Position numbers and translations under genes: made by a program. The notes under the pieces are model-generated. The model saw only the letters and a list, made by a program, of their open reading frames with translations, was not told the DNA's origin and did not search any database. Shown here one piece after another: positions 15,070 to 22,186 of a DNA stretch of 64,000 bases; the stretch's first letter is position 1; each line of letters begins with the position of its first letter. Source of the DNA: Haloarchaeobius sp. FL176 (GTDB lineage: Archaea > Halobacteriota > Halobacteria > Halobacteriales > Natrialbaceae); NCBI RefSeq assembly GCF_024609245.1, contig NZ_JANJYH010000010.1:57481-121480 (forward strand), written 5' to 3'.

Positions 15070-15731
15070 CCGAAACTCACTCTCTAGACCAAATACGGAG
15101 TACCGGATTCCAGTATACGCCTACCCCCGATGGGTGTTCGTGTCCCATCCATCGGGAAGGCCAGCCGGTCACGGCGCCGCTCGGTTTGGGGTTCGCAGAG
15201 CGCGTCCATATCGAATCGATCCCGCGCCACGTCGCCGGCGCGATCTACGAAGCGCATCACTCCTATATGGACGATATCCCCCGGACGAATCTCGTCCATC
15301 ACGGACTCTGTTACCAGGACCAGCTACTAGGTGCGATTACGTGGCGCTATCCGCTGATTCGCTCGCTGGAGTACGACGGGACGCGATTCGAGGGTGACGA
15401 AATCGTCGAGGCAGCACGGATTTGCATCGGCGTCGACTTCCCCAATCTCGCCTCTGCCGCCCTCGCCCGGTCGATGGAACGATTCGTGCGTCGGCACGGT
15501 CGGCGACGAGGCGTTCGGCTCCTGCTGACGTTCGTGCGAGCCGACTTCGACGGCTCGATGATCAAAGCGCTCAGAGACAAGGGCTGGCACTGTGCCGGTA
15601 AAACGGACCCCGGCCAAGCGGGAAATCGCCCCGATAAGCAGATCCGAGAGCAGCCGAAGTGGCGGTTCCTCTGTGAAGTTCCTGATGAGTCTGAGCGGGA
15701 ACAGTCCTCACTCGGACGGTGGGCTCCGTGA
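15066..15731 (+). CDS. Mom-like GNAT-fold protein, possible DNA base-modification enzyme
   Basis: 221 residues with a GTG start overlapping the previous stop. The central part reads like the GNAT fold of Mom proteins: LLGAITWRYPLIRSLEYDG, then GDEIVEAARICIGVDFPNLA and an ALARSMERFVRRHGRR helix, then LLLTFVRADFDGSMIKALRD and KGWHCAGKT. Phage Mu Mom converts adenine to a carbamoylmethyl derivative, protecting DNA from restriction. The N-terminus adds a CSCPIH motif that may bind metal. The assignment rests on fold-level resemblance by eye; a general N-acyltransferase is the alternative. It overlaps the next gene by four bases (GTGA). Confidence 0.5.
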   Translation: MTETHSLDQIRSTGFQYTPTPDGCSCPIHREGQPVTAPLGLGFAERVHIESIPRHVAGAIYEAHHSYMDDIPRTNLVHHGLCYQDQLLGAITWRYPLIRSLEYDGTRFEGDEIVEAARICIGVDFPNLASAALARSMERFVRRHGRRRGVRLLLTFVRADFDGSMIKALRDKGWHCAGKTDPGQAGNRPDKQIREQPKWRFLCEVPDESEREQSSLGRWAP

Positions 15732-16270
15732 CTACGAATGCTCGTCTCGATGAGTTTGCAGCAGAGGAAGACTCGGACAACCAGCCGGAGCGCGATCCAT
15801 CTGTAGTCGAGCGACTGTTGGACCCGATATCACCGGCCCAGGGGCTGCGACTCATCCCCGGCCAAGGTGACCCGGTGTACCTCCAAAACAGGGGAACTGA
15901 ACGCTACCTGTTCCGGGATGCCCACGAGCGGTGGTTCATCCTCCAGCCCTCGGCCAAGGAGTCGGTCGACGACTTCGTTCGCTGGGTGTATCTCCCCGAC
16001 GGCAAACCCGCCGAGATTGCCCGGACAGCGATCCGTCAACGGACGGTTCGCGGCTACCGGTACGTTCAGCGAAGCGGAGCTCCCGAGCCGGTTGGGACGA
16101 CGGTGACAGCGATGTACGTCAGTGAGCCCTGGCCCGACGATGTCTACGAGTGTGGATCCTGCGGAGCCGAGTTCGAGTCGCCCCATGCTCACGCCCTTCA
16201 CTGCTGGGAGGACCATCCCTGGGTTCCGAACCCGGAGCAGGTTCGGCTACGCCGCTCCAGCACCGAGTAA
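15728..16270 (+). CDS. C2H2 zinc-finger protein, last gene of the 14.2-16.3 kb operon
   Basis: 180 residues. The GTG start at 15728 overlaps the upstream TGA. The C-terminus carries a single C2H2 finger: YECGSCGAEFESPHAHALHC followed by WEDH. The middle (RYLFRDAHERWFILQPSAKE) has an alternating strand pattern with an aromatic-rich core. No family recognised. Being translationally coupled to the Mom-like gene, it may assist it, but that is only inferred from position. Confidence 0.7.
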   Translation: MTTNARLDEFAAEEDSDNQPERDPSVVERLLDPISPAQGLRLIPGQGDPVYLQNRGTERYLFRDAHERWFILQPSAKESVDDFVRWVYLPDGKPAEIARTAIRQRTVRGYRYVQRSGAPEPVGTTVTAMYVSEPWPDDVYECGSCGAEFESPHAHALHCWEDHPWVPNPEQVRLRRSSTE

Positions 16271-16303
16271 CGACAGTGCGACAGTTTCCCGACGGTGGTT
16301 CGA

Positions 16304-16344
16304 TTAACCAACAGACAGCCGCTTCCTAGGTTAGTGTTGGTTAA
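16304..16344. repeat. TTAACCAAC/GTTGGTTAA inverted repeat, copy 2
   Basis: Arms 16304-16312 and 16336-16344 with a 23-bp spacer, immediately before the hairpin leader of the next gene. Confidence 0.9.
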
Positions 16345-16349
16345 CGTGG

Positions 16350-16385
16350 TGTTGTTGTTGCGCCCGGCAGAGGGGCGCAGGGCGC
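16350..16385 (+). promoter_or_regulatory. T-tract plus hairpin leader, copy 8
   Basis: TGTTGTTGTTG then GCGCCC (16360-16365) ... GGGCGC (16380-16385), ending 6 nt before the ATG at 16392. Confidence 0.7.
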
Positions 16386-16391
16386 GAGACG

Positions 16392-17597
16392 ATGCAGGCA
16401 GCCGTCGATGAGCGTTCCTGCGTCGAGGTGACTACGATGAAAGACCCAGAGTCGAGAACCATCTTCGCAGGCGTCGATGGACGTACCGACACCGAACTAC
16501 CCGAGTGGTATCGTCAGCGTCACGGCGGCAAAGACACCGTGAGCTTCGCTGAGGCGATCCGCGACCTCCCGCAGGCCGTCGAGACGACCGTGGCGTACCA
16601 GAATCCGTACACCGACGAGTGGGTCGAGACGGAGCGGTTCAACGCGCTCGTCGAGCCGAGTCGCGCTCGAGAGCAGGCCCGTGAGGAGGACGCCGAAACG
16701 GATTCTTTGTTCCATATTCCGACCGACTCGTACTCGATCATCAACCCGGTCGACGTCTACGGCCCTCTGGAGGAGGTCCTTCGGGAGGAGACTATCGACC
16801 GAACGCCGCTGGGTGACGTGATGTTCGGCGAGATTCGTCGCTACCGGGGCGGCGGCGAGGTCCATATGGACATCATGTTCGACGGCCTCGAAGTGCGCCT
16901 TCCCGGCCGGTCGGACCCGATCACGATGGGCGTCACGTCGGGCTACGACTTCTTCGGTGAGCACGCCGTCTACGTCGAGGGGTTCGCCCAGGACGGGTAC
17001 TGTTCAAATACGATGCGTTCGCTCACCGACAAGGAGGTCATCAAACACGTCGGCGACGTGCGGAACTTCCGCACCTGGTGGGAGGAGCTTCTCGCACAGG
17101 TCGAACTCGTCGCCGACGACCTATTCGAGTTCATCCGGGACGCCCAGGACATCGACCTCGACTTCTCGGAGCTCCCGTTCACCGTCACGGAGTTTTACAG
17201 TCTTCTGGGCTTCCCGGACTACCTGGCCGAGCGCGCTGCGAGTGATGCGGAGGCCAACGCGACCTCCCCCGTCGAGATCGATATGTGGACGCTGCATTCC
17301 GGCGCCACGTACGCGCTCACCCACTTCTTCCAAGGCAAGGAGGGTGCGTCGCTGGACGGCTACGTTCGCACGGCCAACGACATCCTGTTCAACCCGGAGG
17401 GCACCATCGAGCGCGTCGAACGCGCTTACGAGGAGGAGCTGGAGACAGACGGCGATGACGGGTCGCAGGCGTCGCTCGCCGGCGAGCGCGCGCTCGCGAG
17501 CATCGAGCGCATCAGCGACGATCTGCAAGAGAAGGTCAACCAGTTCGAGGAGCGCGAGGACGCGCTTCGTGAGCGGTTCCAAGATGCCATGAGCTGA
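16392..17597 (+). CDS. DUF932-like plasmid protein
   Basis: 401 residues. The central part (SIINPVDVYGPLEEVLREET ... VTSGYDFFGEHAVYVEGFAQ, DGYCSNTMRS) resembles the DUF932 group of plasmid/phage proteins, which share this order of a Tyr-rich strand, then an N-rich turn and a long helical tail. The last 50 residues form a coiled coil (ERISDDLQEKVNQFEEREDA). A second Met at 16437 (MKDPESRT) is an alternative start. DUF932 proteins have no defined biochemical role. Solitary gene with both a boundary repeat and a hairpin leader upstream. Confidence 0.65.
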   Translation: MQAAVDERSCVEVTTMKDPESRTIFAGVDGRTDTELPEWYRQRHGGKDTVSFAEAIRDLPQAVETTVAYQNPYTDEWVETERFNALVEPSRAREQAREEDAETDSLFHIPTDSYSIINPVDVYGPLEEVLREETIDRTPLGDVMFGEIRRYRGGGEVHMDIMFDGLEVRLPGRSDPITMGVTSGYDFFGEHAVYVEGFAQDGYCSNTMRSLTDKEVIKHVGDVRNFRTWWEELLAQVELVADDLFEFIRDAQDIDLDFSELPFTVTEFYSLLGFPDYLAERAASDAEANATSPVEIDMWTLHSGATYALTHFFQGKEGASLDGYVRTANDILFNPEGTIERVERAYEEELETDGDDGSQASLAGERALASIERISDDLQEKVNQFEEREDALRERFQDAMS

Positions 17598-17639
17598 TTG
17601 TCGGAGCGGCGTTCACTGATACAATCCTAAAATAGCAGT

Positions 17640-18194
17640 CTACGTTAGAGATTCCGGTTCCTCGTTATATTCGACTACTAATTCGACATCCTCAGGACCG
17701 AATTCATCACGTTCCGCTTCAAGCGTATCAAGAGCGTCTTTAACCGGGAAGAAATCCGGCTTCTCGAGTGCATCTTCTGTCGCCCAGGCGTATCGAATCG
17801 TTTGCTCGGAATCAATGAGAAACACGGCACGCTGCGGGACGCGCTCGTGGTTCTCCCATTCATCATAACAGATGTCATATGACTCGGCAACCCGCCCGGA
17901 ACTATCACTAAGTAACGGGAAATTGAGGCCGTATTCCTCGGCGAATGCTCGATGGGCGTAGACGCTGTCACCAGAAATTGCCCAGACATCGAGAGCGGGC
18001 GTTAGCTGAAACCACTCTGCATCGCGAATCGCACACAGTTCGTTTGTACAAATAGGACTGAAATCAAACGGGTAAAATACCAGCAACGCAGCCCGATCAT
18101 TGGCTGTTGACTCATCCAAGCAGTACCCGGTTTGTTCTCCGTCACGGAGACCCGGAAGAGTAAATGACGGTGCAGACGCTCCCTCGTTTATCAT
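17640..18194 (-). CDS. Peroxiredoxin (AhpC/TSA family, Bcp-like)
   Basis: 184 residues. The peroxidatic Cys lies in YPFDFSPICTNELCAIRD (C49) with a second Cys five residues later (C54), the spacing of atypical two-Cys Bcp-type enzymes. They reduce hydrogen peroxide and organic peroxides with electrons from thioredoxin-like donors. The start at MINEGASAPSFTLPG is chosen over an upstream Met, as it matches the family. It sits beside the mercury block, where thiol stress is expected; this functional link is inferred. Confidence 0.9.
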   Translation of the reverse strand: MINEGASAPSFTLPGLRDGEQTGYCLDESTANDRAALLVFYPFDFSPICTNELCAIRDAEWFQLTPALDVWAISGDSVYAHRAFAEEYGLNFPLLSDSSGRVAESYDICYDEWENHERVPQRAVFLIDSEQTIRYAWATEDALEKPDFFPVKDALDTLEAERDEFGPEDVELVVEYNEEPESLT

Positions 18195-18295
18195 ACGACA
18201 TAGTAGCACACGAAGACAGGATAGTCATTGGGTCAGCACTCCGATCTGAATTGCTCACCACTTGATGTGGGATGAAATTCACTAAAGTCCGTACG

Positions 18296-18640
18296 TCAGG
18301 AGTTCGCCGTCGCCCACTCAAGAAGCGGTTCTAATCTCGAACGAATCTCATCACCCTCGTCAGTTAGCGCGTATTCGACGCGTGGTGGAATTTCGTTGTA
18401 CTGCGTCCGTGAGACGAGTCCTGCCTCCTCGAACTCGTCGAGTCGTTTCGAGATTGTCGAGGTACTCGCCGTCGGGAGGTGCTCCTCAATCTCCGCGAAC
18501 CGCAGCGAATCGTGTGCGCCGATGATGCTGACGAGTTGCATCGCGTATTTCCGGCTCAACGTGTCGATGACACCCGTGAGCGGACAGTAGCACGTCCCCT
18601 CGACATCGCACGCGGGCGCCGATGACGTAGTGTCTGCCAT
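18296..18640 (-). CDS. HxlR-family winged-helix regulator, probably of merA
   Basis: 114 residues. The HxlR winged-helix reads DTLSRKYAMQLVSIIGAHDS, then FAEIEEHLPTASTSTISKRL and a wing VEYALTDEGD. The N-terminus carries three cysteines (CDVEGTCYCPL) suited to sensing thiophilic metals. It is divergent from mercuric reductase with 78 bp between the two start codons, and an inverted repeat lies there. Control of merA is therefore likely, though inferred. Bacterial mer operons use MerR and Sulfolobus an ArsR-like protein, so an HxlR-type regulator would be a different solution. Confidence 0.85.
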   Translation of the reverse strand: MADTTSSAPACDVEGTCYCPLTGVIDTLSRKYAMQLVSIIGAHDSLRFAEIEEHLPTASTSTISKRLDEFEEAGLVSRTQYNEIPPRVEYALTDEGDEIRSRLEPLLEWATANS

Positions 18641-18686
18641 AGCTTCGTGGCCTCCAACCTACTCCATAGCTTCGGACTCTGGAGTA
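18637..18686. promoter_or_regulatory. Divergent operator region between the HxlR regulator and merA
   Basis: Holds an inverted repeat TACTCCA (18660-18666) / TGGAGTA (18680-18686) with a 13-bp spacer, and a direct repeat CCATAGCTTCG at 18637-18647 and 18664-18674, 27 bp apart. The first direct repeat overlaps the start codon of the regulator gene, suggesting autoregulation. Confidence 0.6.
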
Positions 18687-18718
18687 CAAGAACTTCCCGT
18701 CGTAAAGTATAGGCACAG

Positions 18719-20173
18719 ATGACTCAGACAGCCGACTACGATCTCGTGATTCTCGGTGGCGGCGCCGCAGCCTTCGCCGCAATCACCGAAGCGAGTCGAC
18801 GCGATCTCTCGACAGCGATGGTGAATACCGGCTTGCCCATCGGCGGGACGTGCGTGAACGTCGGCTGTGTTCCGAGTAAGCATCTCCTTGCCGTCGCCGA
18901 GAGCGGAGCTGCAGCGTCGGAGAACCCCTTCGACGCCGTTCGATACCCCGAGGAGCCGACCGTCGATTGGGCCGCCGCCCTCAACGACACCGACGAACTC
19001 GTCGAGCGGTTCCGGCAGGAGAACTACGTCGACGTCGCCGAGCACTTCGAGATCGACATCTACGAGGGGTACGGCCAGCTGGTCGACGATACTACCATCG
19101 AGGTCGTCGACGGCGCCGACGAGGGCGCACACATTACTGGGAAGAAGGCCCTCGTCGCGACCGGCAGTTCACCGTGGGCGCCGCCCATCGACGGCCTCTA
19201 CGACGTCGACTACTACACGAGTGAGACCATCCTCGAGGAGCGCGACCTTCCCGAGAGTATCCTAATGCTCGGTGGGGGATACATCGCGCTGGAGTGGGGA
19301 CAGATCCTGCACCGTGTCGGCATCGACGTGACGGTTCTCCAGCGCTCCGACCGCGTCCTCTCGGACATGGAAGGCCAACTTGGTCGCGAGATGCAGCGTG
19401 CATTCGAGGAGGAGGGCATCGAGGTGATCACCGGCAACGACTTCCAGCGCGTCCGCACGCTAGCAGCCGACGGCGGCGCCGAAGCGATTCAGTCAGGCGT
19501 CGCCGTCGAAACGACCATCGACGGAGACGAGCGAACGGTCACCGGCGACGCGCTGTTCGTCGCGACCGGCGTCCAGCCGAATAGCGAGGGCATCGGCCTC
19601 GAAACGGTTGGGATCGAAACGAACCCCGACGGGACGATTCGTGTCGACGAGTACTTCCAGACGACGAATCCCGACATCTACGCGGCGGGCGACGTGATCG
19701 GCGAGCCCGAACTGGAGACCGTCGCCGCCAAGGAGGGCAATCACGCCGTCAAGAACGCGTTCGGCAACGAGGGCGTCAGCATCGACTACGACGCGGTGCC
19801 AGCAGTCGTGTTCACCAGCCCGGAAGTCGCCGCAGTCGGGACGACAGAACGCGAGTATATGGACGAGCACGGCACCTGCTCGTGCCGAACCGTCCAGATG
19901 GCGGATGTCCCGCGAGCGAAGGCCGTCGAGAACACGGATGGCCTCGTCCAAGTCGTCAAACACCACGAGACTGACGAGATCGTCGGCGTCCACATGGTCG
20001 GCCCCCGTGCCGCCGACATAATTATGGAAGCCACGCTTGCGGTGACGTTCGGCCTCACGGTCGACGACATCATCGACACCGTCCACCCGTTCCCGACGTT
20101 CTCCGAGGCGTTCAAACAGGCCTGTCAGGCGTTCCGACGGGACATATCGACGATGAGCTGCTGTATCGAGTGA
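18719..20173 (+). CDS. merA: Mercuric reductase
   Basis: 484-residue FAD-dependent pyridine-nucleotide disulfide oxidoreductase that reduces Hg2+ to volatile Hg0. N-terminal FAD motif VILGGGAAAFAA; redox site GGTCVNVGCVPSK (C45, C50); NADPH-binding ILMLGGGYIALEWGQ; second FAD motif DIYAAGDV. The C-terminus ends in CCIE, and the vicinal Cys pair (C481, C482) together with the redox Cys pair distinguishes MerA from lipoamide dehydrogenase. There is no N-terminal HMA (NmerA) domain. No merB, merP or merT gene is seen nearby, so resistance is to inorganic mercury only and uptake must use other routes. AT-rich aaagtata lies just before the ATG. Confidence 0.95.
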   Translation: MTQTADYDLVILGGGAAAFAAITEASRRDLSTAMVNTGLPIGGTCVNVGCVPSKHLLAVAESGAAASENPFDAVRYPEEPTVDWAAALNDTDELVERFRQENYVDVAEHFEIDIYEGYGQLVDDTTIEVVDGADEGAHITGKKALVATGSSPWAPPIDGLYDVDYYTSETILEERDLPESILMLGGGYIALEWGQILHRVGIDVTVLQRSDRVLSDMEGQLGREMQRAFEEEGIEVITGNDFQRVRTLAADGGAEAIQSGVAVETTIDGDERTVTGDALFVATGVQPNSEGIGLETVGIETNPDGTIRVDEYFQTTNPDIYAAGDVIGEPELETVAAKEGNHAVKNAFGNEGVSIDYDAVPAVVFTSPEVAAVGTTEREYMDEHGTCSCRTVQMADVPRAKAVENTDGLVQVVKHHETDEIVGVHMVGPRAADIIMEATLAVTFGLTVDDIIDTVHPFPTFSEAFKQACQAFRRDISTMSCCIE

Positions 20174-20176
20174 ATC

Positions 20177-20584
20177 TCACTCCGGGTCGGCCGGCGCAGT
20201 ACTGCGGAGGAGCATCGTCTTCACACGACCAACCCCATCGAAATCACGGAGCCGATACACGAGTTCCCGCACCCGCGCCGCATCGCCATGACAGAAGACG
20301 GTCTCTAAACACCACTCGCCCTGGTGGGTATGGCTCATCGTTTCGATGACGTCCTGAAACTGGTGCTGGGCCGAATGGAGATCGTGAATCACCTCGTGGT
20401 GCTGGTAATCGAATGCAAGTACAGCGACGACCTCGCCTGAAACCTCCTCGAGTTGTGAATGTCCCTCGATGTATTCCTGCATCGCTTCACGAATCGCCCG
20501 CGAGCGGGAGTCCAACCCCTCAGCCTGCCATGTCTCGTCGAACTCCTCGAGAATGTCCTCAGACACGTTCAAGCTCGTGCGCAT
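20177..20584 (-). CDS. nikR: NikR-type nickel-responsive regulator
   Basis: 135 residues. N-terminal ribbon-helix-helix (MRTSLNVSEDILEEFDETWQ ... RSRAIREAMQEYI) and a C-terminal ACT-like domain carrying the nickel-site pattern with H...HTHQGEWCLE. Members repress nickel uptake or induce export when loaded with Ni2+. The start at 20584 fits the normal NikR N-terminus; 23 further codons upstream are open but atypical. It is divergent from the nickel/cobalt exporter gene at 20688, which it probably controls, and tail-to-tail with merA (3 bp apart). Confidence 0.9.
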   Translation of the reverse strand: MRTSLNVSEDILEEFDETWQAEGLDSRSRAIREAMQEYIEGHSQLEEVSGEVVAVLAFDYQHHEVIHDLHSAQHQFQDVIETMSHTHQGEWCLETVFCHGDAARVRELVYRLRDFDGVGRVKTMLLRSTAPADPE

Positions 20585-20687
20585 ACTCCCCAATTGATCC
20601 CCTACTGTCTTGACCCCTCGATTATTACGGAATTCACGTTTCAGTCTTAACAACCGCTATACAGCGCAGGGATAGAGGAATATATGA

Positions 20688-21509
20688 ATGCTCCACGGCG
20701 AGGCGTTTCCACTGTTGGTCGGCGCGATTGCGCTCGGATTCGTGCACGGCATCGAGCCCGGACACGGATGGCCGGTCGCCGCGAGTTATGCACTCGATCA
20801 ATCCAATAAGTGGCTCTACGGACTCGCCGCCAGCTCGCTGATCGGCATCGGCCACCTCATTAGCAGTCTGGCGATGGTCGGCGTGTTCTTCTACGCGAAA
20901 TCCTACTTTCAGCTGACCCAAGTGAACGAGCCGATCTCGATTCTTGGCGGCGTTTCCATCGGCGGTCCAGTCAGCATCGTCGCAGGCGTCTTACTCATCG
21001 GACTCGGGATTCGAGAGTACACGCACGGCCATTCTCACCAGCACGAGGACAGCCACGGACACGACCACGATGAGCATACGGAGGAGCAGTCGAGCCACCA
21101 CAGTCACGGCACGCCACCCACGCACGAACACTCCCCGGATGGGCTCCTTACACGGGTGAAAATTCGGCTTGGAAAAATCGGAGGGCACTCCCACGAGCAC
21201 GGGACCGATCCGGCTCCTGACGCCGACCGCGGACTCCTCGGAATCGCCTGGTTCGCATTCGTCCTCGGGTTCGCTCACGAAGAAGAATTCGAGATTATCG
21301 GCCTCTGTGCCGGTTCGACGTACTGTCTGGAGCTGATGACTGCGTATGCGCTGACGGTCATCGTCGGCATTGTCGGGTTAACGATGCTCCTCATCGCCGG
21401 CTATCAGGAGTACGAAGAAACAGTCGAGCGGTATACACCGTACCTGCCGCTGTTCTCAGCGACCGTCCTCATCGTCATGGGACTCGGCTTCATCGCCGGC
21501 GTCTTCTGA
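20688..21509 (+). CDS. Nickel/cobalt transporter of the NiCoT/RcnA type
   Basis: 273 residues with about six membrane helices. Signature GFVHGIEPGHGWPVAA in helix I places His residues as in NiCoT/UreH/RcnA transporters. A cytoplasmic loop (about residues 105-170) is very His-rich (HGHSHQHEDSHGHDHDEH and HHSHGTPPTHEHS), as in the RcnA exporters of E. coli. With NikR adjacent and divergent, nickel homeostasis, probably efflux, is the likely role; direction of transport is inferred. An ATG four bases upstream is out of frame. The last 54 bp overlap the end of the convergent regulator gene. Confidence 0.88.
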   Translation: MLHGEAFPLLVGAIALGFVHGIEPGHGWPVAASYALDQSNKWLYGLAASSLIGIGHLISSLAMVGVFFYAKSYFQLTQVNEPISILGGVSIGGPVSIVAGVLLIGLGIREYTHGHSHQHEDSHGHDHDEHTEEQSSHHSHGTPPTHEHSPDGLLTRVKIRLGKIGGHSHEHGTDPAPDADRGLLGIAWFAFVLGFAHEEEFEIIGLCAGSTYCLELMTAYALTVIVGIVGLTMLLIAGYQEYEETVERYTPYLPLFSATVLIVMGLGFIAGVF

Positions 21510-22055
21510 ATCACGCCGAACACTCTCCAGCGTCCCATTCTCAGTAAGGTCAATAAGCGCGCGATTTAGCAGTTCACGGAGGACGAACTCCTCGTAATGC
21601 TGTGTTGCACAGTACTCGCACGGCTTCATTTCTCGTGCCACCGCTTCGATGTCGTCGCCGTGCTCCCCATAGAGCGTCTCAACGAGCCCTGCTAATTCGG
21701 CTGCCGCGGTTTCCTGCGCCCCAGCGAGCGTCTGCTCAGCGTCCTCTGGTAGGTCATACGAAAAAATCCGCGTGTTCGACTTGTAGTACTTCCGCGTCCC
21801 CCCACCAGCTTCTTCGAGCCGGGCAATCTCGACCATCCCCGCATCCTTCAGGACGTTCACGTGGTGGCGCACCGTCGTCTCCGCCTTTTCTTCGCCACGA
21901 CGATGCAGTTCGTCGTGGATCTCCTCGATCGTCATTTCCTCGGTTGCGAGCATGTCGAGGATCTTCACCCGGACATCGTTCTCCAGTGCCTTCGCTTTCT
22001 CCGGGTCCGTCGTCACGACTTCGCGGATCGGCACGTCAGATTCGAGGAGCGCCAT
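21456..22055 (-). CDS. ArsR-type winged-helix regulator, probably of the adjacent P-type ATPase
   Basis: 199 residues. The winged helix is NDVRVKILDMLATEEMTIEE ... AETTVRHHVNVLKDAGMVEI with a wing GGGTRKYYKS. A possible metal site is KPCEYCATQHYEE near residue 160. The start at 22055 (MALLESDVPIREV) is used because the 15 upstream codons encode an implausible hydrophobic lead. It is divergent from the copper-type ATPase with a perfect 8-bp inverted repeat in the promoter. Its 3' end overlaps the nickel transporter gene by 54 bp on the opposite strand. Confidence 0.8.
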   Translation of the reverse strand: MALLESDVPIREVVTTDPEKAKALENDVRVKILDMLATEEMTIEEIHDELHRRGEEKAETTVRHHVNVLKDAGMVEIARLEEAGGGTRKYYKSNTRIFSYDLPEDAEQTLAGAQETAAAELAGLVETLYGEHGDDIEAVAREMKPCEYCATQHYEEFVLRELLNRALIDLTENGTLESVRRDSEDAGDEAESHDDEDGR

Positions 22056-22151
22056 TCTTGTGACGACATAGACGGACAACGACAGTAAGAGTAACGCCAT
22101 TCCAACGACAGTGGTAGTATGATATCGAGACCGCTATAACTCTCGTCATAA

Positions 22152-22177
22152 TGGTTATCCGCGTCGCACGATAACCA
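22152..22177. promoter_or_regulatory. Inverted repeat operator before the YPC P-type ATPase gene
   Basis: TGGTTATC (22152-22159) and GATAACCA (22170-22177) form perfect 8-bp arms with a 10-bp spacer, 9-35 bp before the ATG at 22187, i.e. over the core promoter. Candidate binding site of the divergent ArsR-type protein. Confidence 0.65.
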
Positions 22178-22186
22178 ACAGGTACG

